A DNA stretch of 64,000 nucleotides from M3007 sp964621185 (lineage in GTDB: Bacteria > Bacteroidota > Bacteroidia > Chitinophagales > Saprospiraceae). Position 1 is the first letter of the stretch, and each line of letters begins with the position of its first letter. Shown here in pieces: positions 32,715 to 41,613 of this stretch. Where the stretch lies: contig CAZULM010000004.1 in NCBI GenBank assembly GCA_964621185.1, forward strand, positions 124,001 to 188,000. Reading direction: 5' to 3'. Under the pieces are notes generated by a model, which saw nothing but the letters and a program-made list of their open reading frames with translations, was not told where the DNA came from and made no database searches. The position numbers and the translations under genes are program-made.

Positions 32715-33440
32715 TTACCTGTCCTTGCGCAAAACAAGCCGCTCATCCCGATTTCCTCCCAACAGGTCGAAATAGCGCATGCGCGTAAATTTTTTTCGCA
32801 AGACCACCTGCGTGATGCTCACCGTCTGCACCCTGCCGCCTCTTTCCATAACATAATCGTACTCGGGGTCGCCGACGCTGCCCGTCAGGTGAAGCTGCAT
32901 CAGCGACCTTGGATTGACAGGTTTTTTGGGCGACCGGGCCGCCAGCCACTGTCGAAAAACCTGCTCCCGTTTCACTTGCATCTCCTGTGGGTACAACGTG
33001 GCCGAGCACCAAAAATGCGCCTCGTCTGGCGGCAGGTGCTTAAGGTGCTTTGCCCCGCCGTCCCAGCGCAGCTCCACCACTTTGTCGGGCTGGAAGAACA
33101 AAAAGGTGAATGGCTCGATGCCGTCGAGGTCATAGCTTTGGAAAAAATCGCCGGGCTTGTCGAAGTCGAAAAAATCGAGCATCATCAGGCCCCGGCTGCG
33201 GCGGTAGGGCGGGGTGCGTTGGTGCAGCACGAAGGCGCCGTTGAGCAGGCAAGCCGTGTTGCCGCCCTGGGCCGTCACGACCCAACTGCCGCCGGCGCTG
33301 GCGTCGCGCGGGAAGAGCAGCAGCTCGCCCTGGCGGGTCTGCTGCTCTTCAATGCTGTACAGCGAACGCGACGGCGCCTCGTCACGGTTGTGGGTGAGGG
33401 TGAAGCCGTTGCGGGCGGGCAGGTATGTAACGGTGCACAT
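32715..33440 (-). CDS. NRDE family protein
   Basis: A 241-residue cytoplasmic protein beginning MCTVTYLPARNGFTLTHNRDE, which contains the family-defining NRDE motif at 18-21 and the N-terminal cysteine of Ntn-hydrolase-like folds. Further conserved segments are AGGSWVVTAQGGNTACLLNGAF and SRGLMMLDF. The family (transport and Golgi organisation 2-like) has no settled function in bacteria. ATG 33440 is chosen because upstream in-frame sequence is the shifted frame of gyrB. It lies 35 bp after the gyrB stop and may be in the same transcript. Confidence 0.88.
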   Translation of the reverse strand: MCTVTYLPARNGFTLTHNRDEAPSRSLYSIEEQQTRQGELLLFPRDASAGGSWVVTAQGGNTACLLNGAFVLHQRTPPYRRSRGLMMLDFFDFDKPGDFFQSYDLDGIEPFTFLFFQPDKVVELRWDGGAKHLKHLPPDEAHFWCSATLYPQEMQVKREQVFRQWLAARSPKKPVNPRSLMQLHLTGSVGDPEYDYVMERGGRVQTVSITQVVLRKKFTRMRYFDLLGGNRDERLVLRKDR

Positions 33441-33475
33441 GTATCGGTGTTTGGCAGGGCTATTGGGCAACAATG

Positions 33476-35440
33476 TCAAACATCTATCCGCGCATACTTC
33501 GCGTTCGCCTCGATAAACGCCCGCCGCGGCGGCACCTCGTCGCCCATCAGCATGGCAAACATGCGGTCGGCCTCTGCCGAGTCTTCGATGGTGGCGATTT
33601 TGAGGATGCGCGTTTGTGGGTCCATGGTGGTCTCCCAGAGCTGTTCGGCGTTCATTTCGCCGAGGCCCTTGTAACGCTGCACTTTTACGGAGTCGTCGTC
33701 TTCCTTGCCGCCAGAGAATTCCAGTTGGGCTTCCTTGCGCTGCTTGTCGTTCCAGCAATAGCGCTGGTTCTTGCCTTTTTTCACTAAGTACAGCGGCGGC
33801 TGGGCGATGAATATATGGCCGTTCTCGATCAGCTCGCGCATGTAGCGGAAGAAGAAGGTCAGGATCAGGGTGGTGATGTGGGAGCCGTCGATGTCGGCGT
33901 CGCACATGATCACGATCTTGTGGTAGCGCAGCTTTTCGATGTTCAGGATGCGGTGGCCTTCCTCGTTCTCGGAGATGCTGACCCCCAGGGCTGTGAACAT
34001 GTTCTTGATCTCCTCGTTCTCGTAGATCTTGTGCTCCAGCGCCTTTTCCACGTTCAGGATTTTACCGCGCAAGGGCAGGATGGCCTGCGTGTGTCGGTCG
34101 CGGCCCTGCTTGGCGGTGCCGCCTGCTGAATCGCCCTCGACGAGGAAAATCTCGCTCTCTTCCGGCTTGCGGCTGGCGCAGTCGGCGAGCTTGCCGGGCA
34201 GTCCGCTGCCGGTGAGCACGCTTTTGCGCTGCACCATTTCGCGGGCTTTGCGGGCGGCATTGCGGGCGGTGGCGGCCAGCACCACTTTTTCTATGATGCG
34301 GCGGGCGGGGTTGGGGTTCTCTTCCAAAAACTGTTTCAGCGCATCGCCGACGCAGCGCGACACGATGCCCGTCACCTCGGAGTTGCCCAGCTCGCCCTTG
34401 GTTTGGCCTTTGAACTGCGGCTCCGGCACTTTTACGGAAACGATGGCGGTGAGGCCTTCCATAAAGTCTTCACCGGAGATGGGAAAGGTGATTTTTTTGA
34501 AAAAGCCGCCGTCTTCGCCGTATTTCTTGAACTCGCGGGTGAGGGCGCGGCGGAAACCGCCCACGTGCGTGCCGCCGTCGCGGGTGCTGATGTTGTTGAC
34601 GAAAGAGATCAGGTTTTCGGAGTAGGAGGTGTTGTACATCAGCGCCACTTCCACGTCCACGTTCTCTTCGTTGGTATGGATGTAAATGGGCGCGTCGATG
34701 AGCCGCTGCTTGCCTTCGTCGATCCAGACCACAAACTCCTGCAAGCCGCCTTCGGAGTAGAAATGTTCAGTCTTGAAGCCGTCTTCGTCTTGCTCGCGCT
34801 CGTCGATGAGGGAAAGGCGCAGGCCTTTGTTCAAGAACGAAAGCTCGCGCAAACGGTGGGCCAGCACGTCAAATTTGTACTGGTCGGTCTCGAAAATCTC
34901 CGGGTCGGGCAGGAAAGTGATGGTGGTGCCGCGCTGGTCGGTGCTGCCGATTTCGCGCACGTCGTACAGGGGTTTGCCCTGTTTGTATTCTTGCTCGAAA
35001 ATTTTGCCTTCGCGGTGCACTTCTGCGCGGAGGTGGATGGAGAGGGCGTTCACGCAGGAAACGCCCACGCCGTGCAGGCCGCCCGACACCTTGTAGGAAT
35101 CTTTGTCGAATTTGCCACCGGCGTGCAGCACGGTCATAACGACCTCAAGCGCCGATTTTTTGAGCTTTTGGTGCATGCCGGTCGGGATGCCCCGGCCATT
35201 GTCGCGCACGGTGATGGCATTGTTGGGATGGATGGTGACCCATATGTCGGTGCAATGGCCGGCCAGGTGCTCGTCGATGGAGTTGTCCACCACCTCCCAC
35301 ACCAGGTGGTGCAAGCCTTTGCTGTCGGTGCTGCCGATGTACATGCCGGGGCGCTTGCGCACGGCTTCAAGTCCTTCGAGGGCGGTAATGCTGCTGGCGC
35401 CGTAGTCGCTCGCTTCGGGGCGTTTTTGTTGTTCTTCCAC
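33476..35440 (-). CDS. gyrB: DNA gyrase subunit B
   Basis: The ATPase subunit of DNA gyrase, 654 residues, a normal length for Bacteroidota. The GHKL ATPase motifs are EVVDNSIDEHLAG, VRDNGRGIPTG and VSGGLHGVGVSCVNALS; the Toprim domain has EIFLVEGDSAGGTAKQGRDR and IMCDADIDGSHI; the tail QRYKGLGEMNAEQLWETTMDP is conserved. The start is GTG 35440, with a -7 box TAACTTTGC 32 bp upstream. ParE is the only alternative; the spacing of motifs and the C-terminal YARIDV favour GyrB. A housekeeping gene, useful as a phylogenetic marker for placing this organism. Confidence 0.93.
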   Translation of the reverse strand: MEEQQKRPEASDYGASSITALEGLEAVRKRPGMYIGSTDSKGLHHLVWEVVDNSIDEHLAGHCTDIWVTIHPNNAITVRDNGRGIPTGMHQKLKKSALEVVMTVLHAGGKFDKDSYKVSGGLHGVGVSCVNALSIHLRAEVHREGKIFEQEYKQGKPLYDVREIGSTDQRGTTITFLPDPEIFETDQYKFDVLAHRLRELSFLNKGLRLSLIDEREQDEDGFKTEHFYSEGGLQEFVVWIDEGKQRLIDAPIYIHTNEENVDVEVALMYNTSYSENLISFVNNISTRDGGTHVGGFRRALTREFKKYGEDGGFFKKITFPISGEDFMEGLTAIVSVKVPEPQFKGQTKGELGNSEVTGIVSRCVGDALKQFLEENPNPARRIIEKVVLAATARNAARKAREMVQRKSVLTGSGLPGKLADCASRKPEESEIFLVEGDSAGGTAKQGRDRHTQAILPLRGKILNVEKALEHKIYENEEIKNMFTALGVSISENEEGHRILNIEKLRYHKIVIMCDADIDGSHITTLILTFFFRYMRELIENGHIFIAQPPLYLVKKGKNQRYCWNDKQRKEAQLEFSGGKEDDDSVKVQRYKGLGEMNAEQLWETTMDPQTRILKIATIEDSAEADRMFAMLMGDEVPPRRAFIEANAKYARIDV

Positions 35441-35471
35441 AGGAAACTTATCGTCGTTTATAAAAAGAGTG

Positions 35472-35479
35472 CAAAGTTA
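35472..35479 (-). promoter_or_regulatory. -7 box TAACTTTG for gyrB
   Basis: TAACTTTGCAC matches the local consensus and predicts a leader of about 27 nt before the GTG at 35440. Confidence 0.5.
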
Positions 35480-35641
35480 CGAAAAAGCAGCCCCTTTGGG
35501 TAACGTTTTTTCTTGAAAATGTTGATTGTTGCTACTCGTCTTGCAAGTTGGCTTCGACGGGCGAATGTTTATCCGGGAGGCGTCGTTTTTTCATAAAACA
35601 TATCGCGACAGTTGGATGGTTGCGGGTTTTCTTGGCGATAG

Positions 35642-35716
35642 GCGAGCTTTGTAATCGATTGAACACCAGTTGAATCAATCATACTCAATCACAAGAATCA
35701 GGCGAATCATAGTATA
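35642..35716 (-). repeat. Five-copy intergenic element, copy D (partial)
   Basis: Contains the core GATTGAGTATGATTGATTC and the TATACTATGATTCGCCTGAT end (read on the minus strand) but lacks the GCATGCACAAAACCAAGCGG end of full copies. It lies 10 bp from the 3' end of the SLC13 gene. Confidence 0.75.
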
Positions 35717-35725
35717 TCTGCTGGG

Positions 35726-37507
35726 TTAAAATGGGAAAAAAACCGGGATCAAAAGGCTTGCGATAATCCAAAAAATCAGGTTGAGGGGCACCCCGACCCG
35801 GAGGAAGTCCTTGAAAGTATAGTTGCCCGCAGCGTACACCATGGTATTGGTTTGATACCCGATGGGCGTCATAAAGCTGGCGGAAGCGGCGAAGGTGATG
35901 GCCATCAGGAAGGGTTTGGGCGACACGCCCAGGGTGGTGGCAAGGGAAATCACGATGGGGGCCAGCAGCACCACGGTGGCGTTGTTGGCCATGATTTCGG
36001 TCAGGATGGTCGTGATGAGATATACTAAGCTCAGCACGATGACCGGCCCAAAGGAGCCGCCGAGCAGCACGATTTGGTCGGCAAGCAATTGTGAGGCCCC
36101 GGTTTTTTCCAGCGCGGCGCCCAGGCTCAAAGAGCCTACGAGCACAAAAATGACTTTCCAGTTGATGCTCTTGTACGCGTCTTCCGGTGTGATCACCTGC
36201 GTGAGTATCAGGGCCAGGCAGCCCGCCAGGGCGGCAGTGATGATCGGGATGACATTGAAAGTTGCCAACAAGATCACGGATGCTGCCGTGAGCATGGCCA
36301 CCGTGGCGTTCTTTCTGGTATAGTTGCTGTAGTCCGTGTGGTTGATGATGAACAAGCCCGGGAAATTCTTGTGCATCGTTTTTGATTTGTCTTTGCTGGA
36401 GGCGAGCAGCAAGCAATCGCCGGAGGCAAGCTTCCATTCCCCTATCGTTTTGCTGTGCAGGCCTTTCCGGCTGCGCGCGCCCAGCAGCACGGCGCCGAAG
36501 CTCTCCTCAAAGTCAATTTCGTTCACTTTTATGCCGGTCAAATCGGAATTGGGCAGCACCACCACCTCGTGAAGGATCAAGCCGCTGGCGTTTCCGATGG
36601 GCATCTCTTTTTCCAGCAGCGGCTGTATCACGATCTTGTTCCTGTTTTTCAGTTTTCTGATCTTGTCCACGTTCCCCTTAACCTTCAAGATGTCGTTTTC
36701 TTCCAGCACGAAGTCGTCGGGCGGCAAAAAGAACCTGTTGTTGCCGCGTTTCACCTGAAAAATCTCTAAGCGCAGGTCGGTGACCAATGGGCAGGTTTTG
36801 ATGGTTTTGCCTACGGAGGGTGCGCCCTTTTGGAGGATCACGTTGGTGATGTACTCCCCCAAATGGTATTTGTCTTCAAACACATGGTTGGCTTCGCGGT
36901 CGGGCAGCAATTTCAATATGGCAAAAAGCAGGTAAACAAACCCGACAATGAGAAAAACAAGGCCCATTTTGGTCATTTCAAACATGCCGAAAGGCCCCAA
37001 CCCGGCAGATGCGGAGTAGTCGCTGACCAGAATATTGGTAGAGGTGCCGATGAGCGTGCAGACGCCGCCAAACATGGAAGCGAACGAGAGCGGGATCAGC
37101 AGCTTTTCAGGGCTGATCTTTATCGCCTTGGAACAGCTCAGCACCACGGGTAGGAAAAGTGCCACCACGGGGGTGTTGTTGACAAATGCCGACAAAAACG
37201 ACACGGAAACGAGCATTGAGACCGCGCCCAGCCAGAAGCTGCGGAAAAACAGCCGTTCCAACAAAGCCGTAACGGGGTTCAAGATGCCGCTTTTCTCAAT
37301 GCCGGCGCTCAGCACGAACATGGCGCCGACCGTCACCACTGCTGAATTGCTCAGCCCGGCCAGCCCTTCCTGCGGGCTCAACACCCCGCTCAGAATCAGG
37401 CTGCCCAAGATGAGCATGGATGTAACATCAATAGATACGTACTCCGTGGCGAACAAAATGATCGCGCCAAGGAGTATGCACAGGGTGATGATGATCTCTA
37501 CACTCAT
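35726..37507 (-). CDS. SLC13-family permease with two TrkA-C (RCK_C) domains
   Basis: A 593-residue integral membrane protein with ten or more helices (for example IIITLCILLGAIILFATEY and the ARSB/CitT motif ITGHNTAS-like GTSTNILVSDYSA). Two cytoplasmic RCK_C domains lie in the middle at about 205-295 and 300-385, with the sequence PLLEKEMPIGNASGLILHEV joining them. This layout is typical of the putative sodium-dependent anion (sulfate/dicarboxylate) transporters of the SLC13/SdcS type. It is probably co-transcribed with the TPR glycosyltransferase-like gene upstream (18-bp gap). Substrate unknown. Confidence 0.85.
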   Translation of the reverse strand: MSVEIIITLCILLGAIILFATEYVSIDVTSMLILGSLILSGVLSPQEGLAGLSNSAVVTVGAMFVLSAGIEKSGILNPVTALLERLFFRSFWLGAVSMLVSVSFLSAFVNNTPVVALFLPVVLSCSKAIKISPEKLLIPLSFASMFGGVCTLIGTSTNILVSDYSASAGLGPFGMFEMTKMGLVFLIVGFVYLLFAILKLLPDREANHVFEDKYHLGEYITNVILQKGAPSVGKTIKTCPLVTDLRLEIFQVKRGNNRFFLPPDDFVLEENDILKVKGNVDKIRKLKNRNKIVIQPLLEKEMPIGNASGLILHEVVVLPNSDLTGIKVNEIDFEESFGAVLLGARSRKGLHSKTIGEWKLASGDCLLLASSKDKSKTMHKNFPGLFIINHTDYSNYTRKNATVAMLTAASVILLATFNVIPIITAALAGCLALILTQVITPEDAYKSINWKVIFVLVGSLSLGAALEKTGASQLLADQIVLLGGSFGPVIVLSLVYLITTILTEIMANNATVVLLAPIVISLATTLGVSPKPFLMAITFAASASFMTPIGYQTNTMVYAAGNYTFKDFLRVGVPLNLIFWIIASLLIPVFFPF

Positions 37508-37525
37508 CAGGTTCGGTTTAATAGC

Positions 37526-39346
37526 CTATTGCAAAGCTTGGGCCGCCTTTACCAGCGCTTCTGGAAGCGGCTCGCCTAATTGCCGGGCCGCCTCCAGGTC
37601 ATTCAAGGCTTGGGTTTTATTGCCAAACTTGACCCAGCAACGGGCGCGGTTCACATAGTTGACCCCTTTTTTGGGGTTGAGCCGGATGGCCGTGTCGAAA
37701 TCCTCCTTGGCCGAGCGATAGTCTTGTCTTGCATTGTAAAAAATGATGCCCCGGTTGCCCCTTGGCTCCTCGTTTTGGGGGTCAAGGTCAATACATTTTC
37801 CGTAATCCGCAATGGCCTGATCGGTTTTGTGCAGCTTGTCGGCTGTAAAGGCGCGCAAAAGGTAGGCTCTGGGCATATTAGGGTGGTAGCGCACGAAATT
37901 CTCTGCATCAGCCATAGCGGCATCATAGTTTTGCTTGTTCAAATTGATGACGATGCGGTTCTCTAAAGAATTGGCATGGTCGGGCTCAACCTCAAGGGCA
38001 ACATTGTAATCGGCAAGGCTTTCGTCGTAGCGCTGGTATTTGGTCAACAGGTAATGGCCCCGGTTGGAACGGGCCACGTAGCTCCTGGGGTAGGCCTCAA
38101 CAGTCTTTGTCCAAAGCGCCAGGCTGTCTTTCCAAACCTTTACCTGCCCATTGGTGCTCAGGGCAAACAAGCCAGCCGCCAGCAGAAACAGGCCAAGTGC
38201 CACTTGCTTTATTGAAACCGACCAAGGGCTTTCTGCCCAGAGCATCGACAGCGAAAACAGCAAGCCAACATAAGGCAAATACGTGTAACGCTCCGCGATG
38301 ACAGCATTGCCAAAAGCTAAGAATTGCAATACCAGCGCCACATTCACCGCATAAAAGGCGATGCCAAACACCACATATTTCTGTTTCCTGAAATACCAAA
38401 GCGCGAAGCCTGTTGCCAGGGTCACGAGGAATGCCGGATAATAGGAAGCCGGTAATACCCCCGCATTCGGAAATGGATGAATGGCAGACAACGGAAATGG
38501 CCAAACCAGCCGCAGGATGTATTCCCCAAAGCCATAAACGGCGAAGGCTACACGCTGCCATATGGGGTAGTAAGTTTGGTCAGCAATGGCCACATCCGAT
38601 TGGGTGCGCAAGGCCAGTATGCCAAAGAGCAGCGCAAGGGCAAAAAAAGGCAACTTTTCCAGCCATACCTTTTTGTCTTTCAAAGAGCGCCCCCAATACC
38701 AGTCGATCAGCAACAAAACTACGGGAAAGGTCACCGCAGCCGGCTTTGACAACAAGGAGAGGGCAAAAAGCGCCAACACGCCCATGTACTTCCCCCAGTT
38801 TGCCTGTTTGATGTAGCGCAAATAAAGCAGCAGGGCCGACAGAAAAAAGGCGCTGAACAGCACGTCCTTCCGCTCGCTGGCCCAAGCCACCGACTCCACG
38901 TGCATGGGATGCACCCCAAACAACAAGGCCGTAATAAAGCCTACCCAACGATTGCCCCCCGATAACCGAAAGGCCAGGTAAAATACCAGGCCGGTGTTCA
39001 GGATATGCAGCAACCAGTCGACCAGGTGGTATGAAAACGGCGACAGTCCATAAAGCTGGTAGTTGAGCGCCAGGGATGCCATCGTCAGCGGGTGATAGTT
39101 CGATACCACTGGTTTTGAAAAGATGCCTGCCCAATCGGGGCCCTGGAGCATGGGGTTTTCGGTAATGTACAGCGGGTCGTCCCAGTTGGTGAAGCCGTTG
39201 GACAACATCGGGAAAAAAGCGATGGCCGTGATAGCGCAAGCGCCAAGCACCCAAAAGCTTGGGCCGAAGCCCGCAGCTTTGGGCATTTTCTCTCCAGTGG
39301 CGCTGGGCACTGGGCGTTGCGGATGCCTTCGTTTGTTCTTTGCCAT
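37526..39346 (-). CDS. Multi-pass membrane protein with C-terminal TPR repeats (TMTC/O-mannosyltransferase-like)
   Basis: A 606-residue protein. About ten helices occupy the first 410 residues, beginning FWVLGACAITAIAFFPML. The lumenal loop FTNWDDPLYITENPML and the HPMHVESVAWASERKDVL motif are those of the bacterial relatives of TMTC protein O-mannosyltransferases (GT-C). TPR-like repeats follow from about 430 (for example YDESLADYNVALEVEPDHAN, AIADYGKCIDLDPQNEEP). It probably transfers a lipid-linked sugar to exported protein, possibly T9SS cargo; that last step is inference. It stands first in a two-gene unit with the SLC13 gene. Confidence 0.8.
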   Translation of the reverse strand: MAKNKRRHPQRPVPSATGEKMPKAAGFGPSFWVLGACAITAIAFFPMLSNGFTNWDDPLYITENPMLQGPDWAGIFSKPVVSNYHPLTMASLALNYQLYGLSPFSYHLVDWLLHILNTGLVFYLAFRLSGGNRWVGFITALLFGVHPMHVESVAWASERKDVLFSAFFLSALLLYLRYIKQANWGKYMGVLALFALSLLSKPAAVTFPVVLLLIDWYWGRSLKDKKVWLEKLPFFALALLFGILALRTQSDVAIADQTYYPIWQRVAFAVYGFGEYILRLVWPFPLSAIHPFPNAGVLPASYYPAFLVTLATGFALWYFRKQKYVVFGIAFYAVNVALVLQFLAFGNAVIAERYTYLPYVGLLFSLSMLWAESPWSVSIKQVALGLFLLAAGLFALSTNGQVKVWKDSLALWTKTVEAYPRSYVARSNRGHYLLTKYQRYDESLADYNVALEVEPDHANSLENRIVINLNKQNYDAAMADAENFVRYHPNMPRAYLLRAFTADKLHKTDQAIADYGKCIDLDPQNEEPRGNRGIIFYNARQDYRSAKEDFDTAIRLNPKKGVNYVNRARCWVKFGNKTQALNDLEAARQLGEPLPEALVKAAQALQ

Positions 39347-39466
39347 GTTTACAGAAGGAAAATTTGAGCGATAAAGATAGCGGCTATTGTTAAAGTAAAG
39401 CTCATTGCGGCAAATCTGCGATGGATTCCGGTAATTTGTCGTGAATAAAAAAACGTTGCCATCACC

Positions 39467-40150
39467 ATGAAAAAACTATCCTTATACCTGCTCTTTTGCG
39501 CGCTTCCATGCGCAACCAGTGCGCAGGATTGTGCCGAAATGTTCGACTACCTCAAACCGGGCGTCACGCTGGAGTACACCAATTTCAACAAAAAAGGCAA
39601 GCTCGAATCTGTGAATACCCAAAAAGTTACGCATGTGGGCCGTTTGGGCGACACGTTGGTGGCCACATTTGCCATGACCGTAGCCAATGAAAAAGGCAAG
39701 GAACTGCTCAACAATACCTTCCCCATGAAATGCCACGCCGGCACTGTGTTTATGGACATGCGCTCCATCGTGCCGCAGCAGCCGAGCTCGCCCGACATGA
39801 GCATGGAGATCAGCAGCACCGACCAAGTGTTCCCGGCCAACATGAAGGTGGGGCAAACCCTGCCCGACGCCGAAATGGACATGAAAGTTAGCATGGGCGG
39901 CCTGCAACTGATGAACACCCATTACACCATGAAAAACCGCAAGGTAGAAGCCGAGGAAACGGTGACCACCACGGCAGGAACGTATAAATGCCTGAAAATC
40001 AGCTACGATTTTGAGTTTAAGCTGTTGGGCGTCCGTAGCTACCACACCGAATATTGGTATTCAAGGCAGGTGGGTATGGTGCGGTCGGTCAATTACGACA
40101 AAAAAGGAAACGAGGAAACCCGGATGGAACTTACGAAAGTTACAAAGTAG
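39467..40150 (+). CDS. Secreted TapB/DUF3108-like protein
   Basis: A 227-residue exported protein with a signal peptide (MKKLSLYLLFCALPCATSAQ) and a single-domain body: CAEMFDYLKPGVTLEYTNFNKKGK then a C-terminal YKCLKISYDFEFKLLGVRSYHTEYWYSRQVGMV, resembling TapB/DUF3108-like beta-sandwich proteins of Bacteroidota (tentative). A distantly similar lipoprotein is encoded at 62.3 kb. No lipobox is evident, so it is probably periplasmic or secreted. It stands alone between divergent and convergent neighbours. Confidence 0.7.
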   Translation: MKKLSLYLLFCALPCATSAQDCAEMFDYLKPGVTLEYTNFNKKGKLESVNTQKVTHVGRLGDTLVATFAMTVANEKGKELLNNTFPMKCHAGTVFMDMRSIVPQQPSSPDMSMEISSTDQVFPANMKVGQTLPDAEMDMKVSMGGLQLMNTHYTMKNRKVEAEETVTTTAGTYKCLKISYDFEFKLLGVRSYHTEYWYSRQVGMVRSVNYDKKGNEETRMELTKVTK

Positions 40151-40302
40151 GGCATCCCCGTTTCCTGTAAAAAAAGATTGTTTTCATGTGGTTTCGGCGT
40201 TTCGGAAATGAAACACTGAGATGCACAATTATGCTGCAATGCAAGGCAAAAGTGGCAATATTTGAGCAATATAATTAAGCGTATTTTTACCTGTTTTGAT
40301 AA

Positions 40303-41283
40303 TCAAGTGGAAACACCTGCTTTCCAGCGCGTTTCCCGCCATTCCTGCTGCGCTTCCTTTTGCAGGAACGTCCAGGCCACAATGCGGCTGGTTTTGTTCC
40401 CCTGTCCCATCGGGATGGTTTTTACCGTCACGGCTGATGCTTTGGCCAGTGCCTCATAAGCGCCTTTGAGGTGCGATTGCTTGGAAACAAGGGTAGAAAA
40501 CCAAAACACAGTATCGGTGAACTGCCGGCTCTGGCGTATCATGTTGTTCACGAATTTGGCTTCTCCGCCTTCGCAGCATAGTTCAGCGTACTGGCCGCCA
40601 AAATTCAGGGTGGGCTTCGCCACTTTTTTCTGGCCTAGGTTGCGCAGCTTGCGCAGGGTGCCGGCACTGGCTTCTTCCATGGAAGCGTGAAAGGGCGGGT
40701 TGCAGATACTGAGGTCGATGTATTCCCCTTTTTTGAGCGCCCCGTAAAAAATATCTACGGGGTTGGGCTGCAGGCGCACTTGGAGTTTTTCCCGCAAGCC
40801 CGGGTTTTTTTCTATAATTTTCTCCACATTGGCGATGGAAACAGGGTCGATATCGGAGCCGATAAACGACCAGCCATACTCGTTGATACCAATAATGGGG
40901 TAGATGCAGTTGGCGCCGACACCGACATCCAGGACGGTGATTTTTTCGCCGGGAGGCATGTTCCCAAAATTGGAGGCGCAAAGCAGGTCGGCAATATGGT
41001 GTAGGTAGTCGGCACGACCAGGGATGGGCGGGCAGAGATATCCTTTGGGGATGCCCCATTCCTGTATGCCGTAGTGCTGCCGCAGCAAGGCCAGGTTCAG
41101 CAGTTTCACGGCCTTGGGATCGGCAAAATCAATGGTTTCGGCGCCGTGTACATTCACCGTGACGTATCGCCCCAAATCGGGGCAAACCTTTACCAACTGT
41201 TGCAGGTCATAGCGGTCCCGGTGCTTGTTGCGCGGGTGCAATTTGGGTTTTTCCTGTGGCAGCGGTTTTTTCTTGAATTGCAT
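40303..41283 (-). CDS. rlmF: 23S rRNA (adenine-1618-N6)-methyltransferase
   Basis: A 326-residue SAM-dependent methyltransferase. The N-terminus KLHPRNKHRDRYDLQQLV is characteristic of RlmF, followed by the SAM motif ITVLDVGVGANCIYPIIG and the N6-adenine motif SICNPPFHASMEEA. Residues near the C-terminus (VSKQSHLKGAYEAL, MGQGNKTSRIVAW) agree with the family. It modifies A1618 of 23S rRNA. ATG 41283 is preceded by a -7 box TACCTTTGCCCC ending 4 bp before it, predicting a leaderless mRNA; the first bases of that box come from the end of the five-copy repeat. Confidence 0.92.
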   Translation of the reverse strand: MQFKKKPLPQEKPKLHPRNKHRDRYDLQQLVKVCPDLGRYVTVNVHGAETIDFADPKAVKLLNLALLRQHYGIQEWGIPKGYLCPPIPGRADYLHHIADLLCASNFGNMPPGEKITVLDVGVGANCIYPIIGINEYGWSFIGSDIDPVSIANVEKIIEKNPGLREKLQVRLQPNPVDIFYGALKKGEYIDLSICNPPFHASMEEASAGTLRKLRNLGQKKVAKPTLNFGGQYAELCCEGGEAKFVNNMIRQSRQFTDTVFWFSTLVSKQSHLKGAYEALAKASAVTVKTIPMGQGNKTSRIVAWTFLQKEAQQEWRETRWKAGVST

Positions 41284-41287
41284 GGGG

Positions 41288-41295
41288 CAAAGGTA
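41288..41295 (-). promoter_or_regulatory. -7 box TACCTTTG four bases before the rlmF start
   Basis: TACCTTTGCCCC then ATG on the minus strand. Its TA overlaps the terminal TATA of the repeat copy at 41294-41399. The distance suggests transcription starts at the ATG. Confidence 0.55.
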
Positions 41296-41399
41296 TACTA
41301 TGATTCGCCTGATTTTTGTGAATGAGTATGATTGATTCAAGTGATGTTCAATTGGTTACCAAGATCGGCATGCACAAAACTAAGCGGCGTGAGGTATAG
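41294..41399 (+). repeat. Five-copy intergenic element, copy A (full length)
   Basis: A full copy running from TATACTATGATTCGCCTGAT through GAGTATGATTGATTCAAGTG to CGGCATGCACAAAACTAAGC and GGCGTGAGGTATAG. The TATACT end faces rlmF and lies inside its promoter. Confidence 0.85.
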
Positions 41400-41613
41400 G
41401 ATAATCTGGCAACACAATTATGCGCCAGTATTTGCAAAAGCTTCTTTGTCGAGAAACGTCAACCAGGTAGAATTGCAAGGTGCCATACGATATTACCCCG
41501 CAACTGACGCTACAGCTTAATGGGGGCCTCGTAATACCTAAAAACGAAGAAAACGGGAATGGCGTCCCCTGCCACCGTCTCGCCAGATCAACGGCATCGC
41601 CGTAACTGCCTAT
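41400..41613. other. Intergenic remainder between rlmF repeat and putP 3' end
   Basis: Beyond the repeat copy, 214 bp follow with no credible gene. Short frames here lack any recognisable protein. I see no terminator hairpin. Confidence 0.4.

Noticed and set aside
33441..33905. N-terminal extension of the NRDE protein by 155 codons
   Set aside because: It overlaps gyrB in another frame and is arginine-rich; the family begins at MCTVTY (33440).
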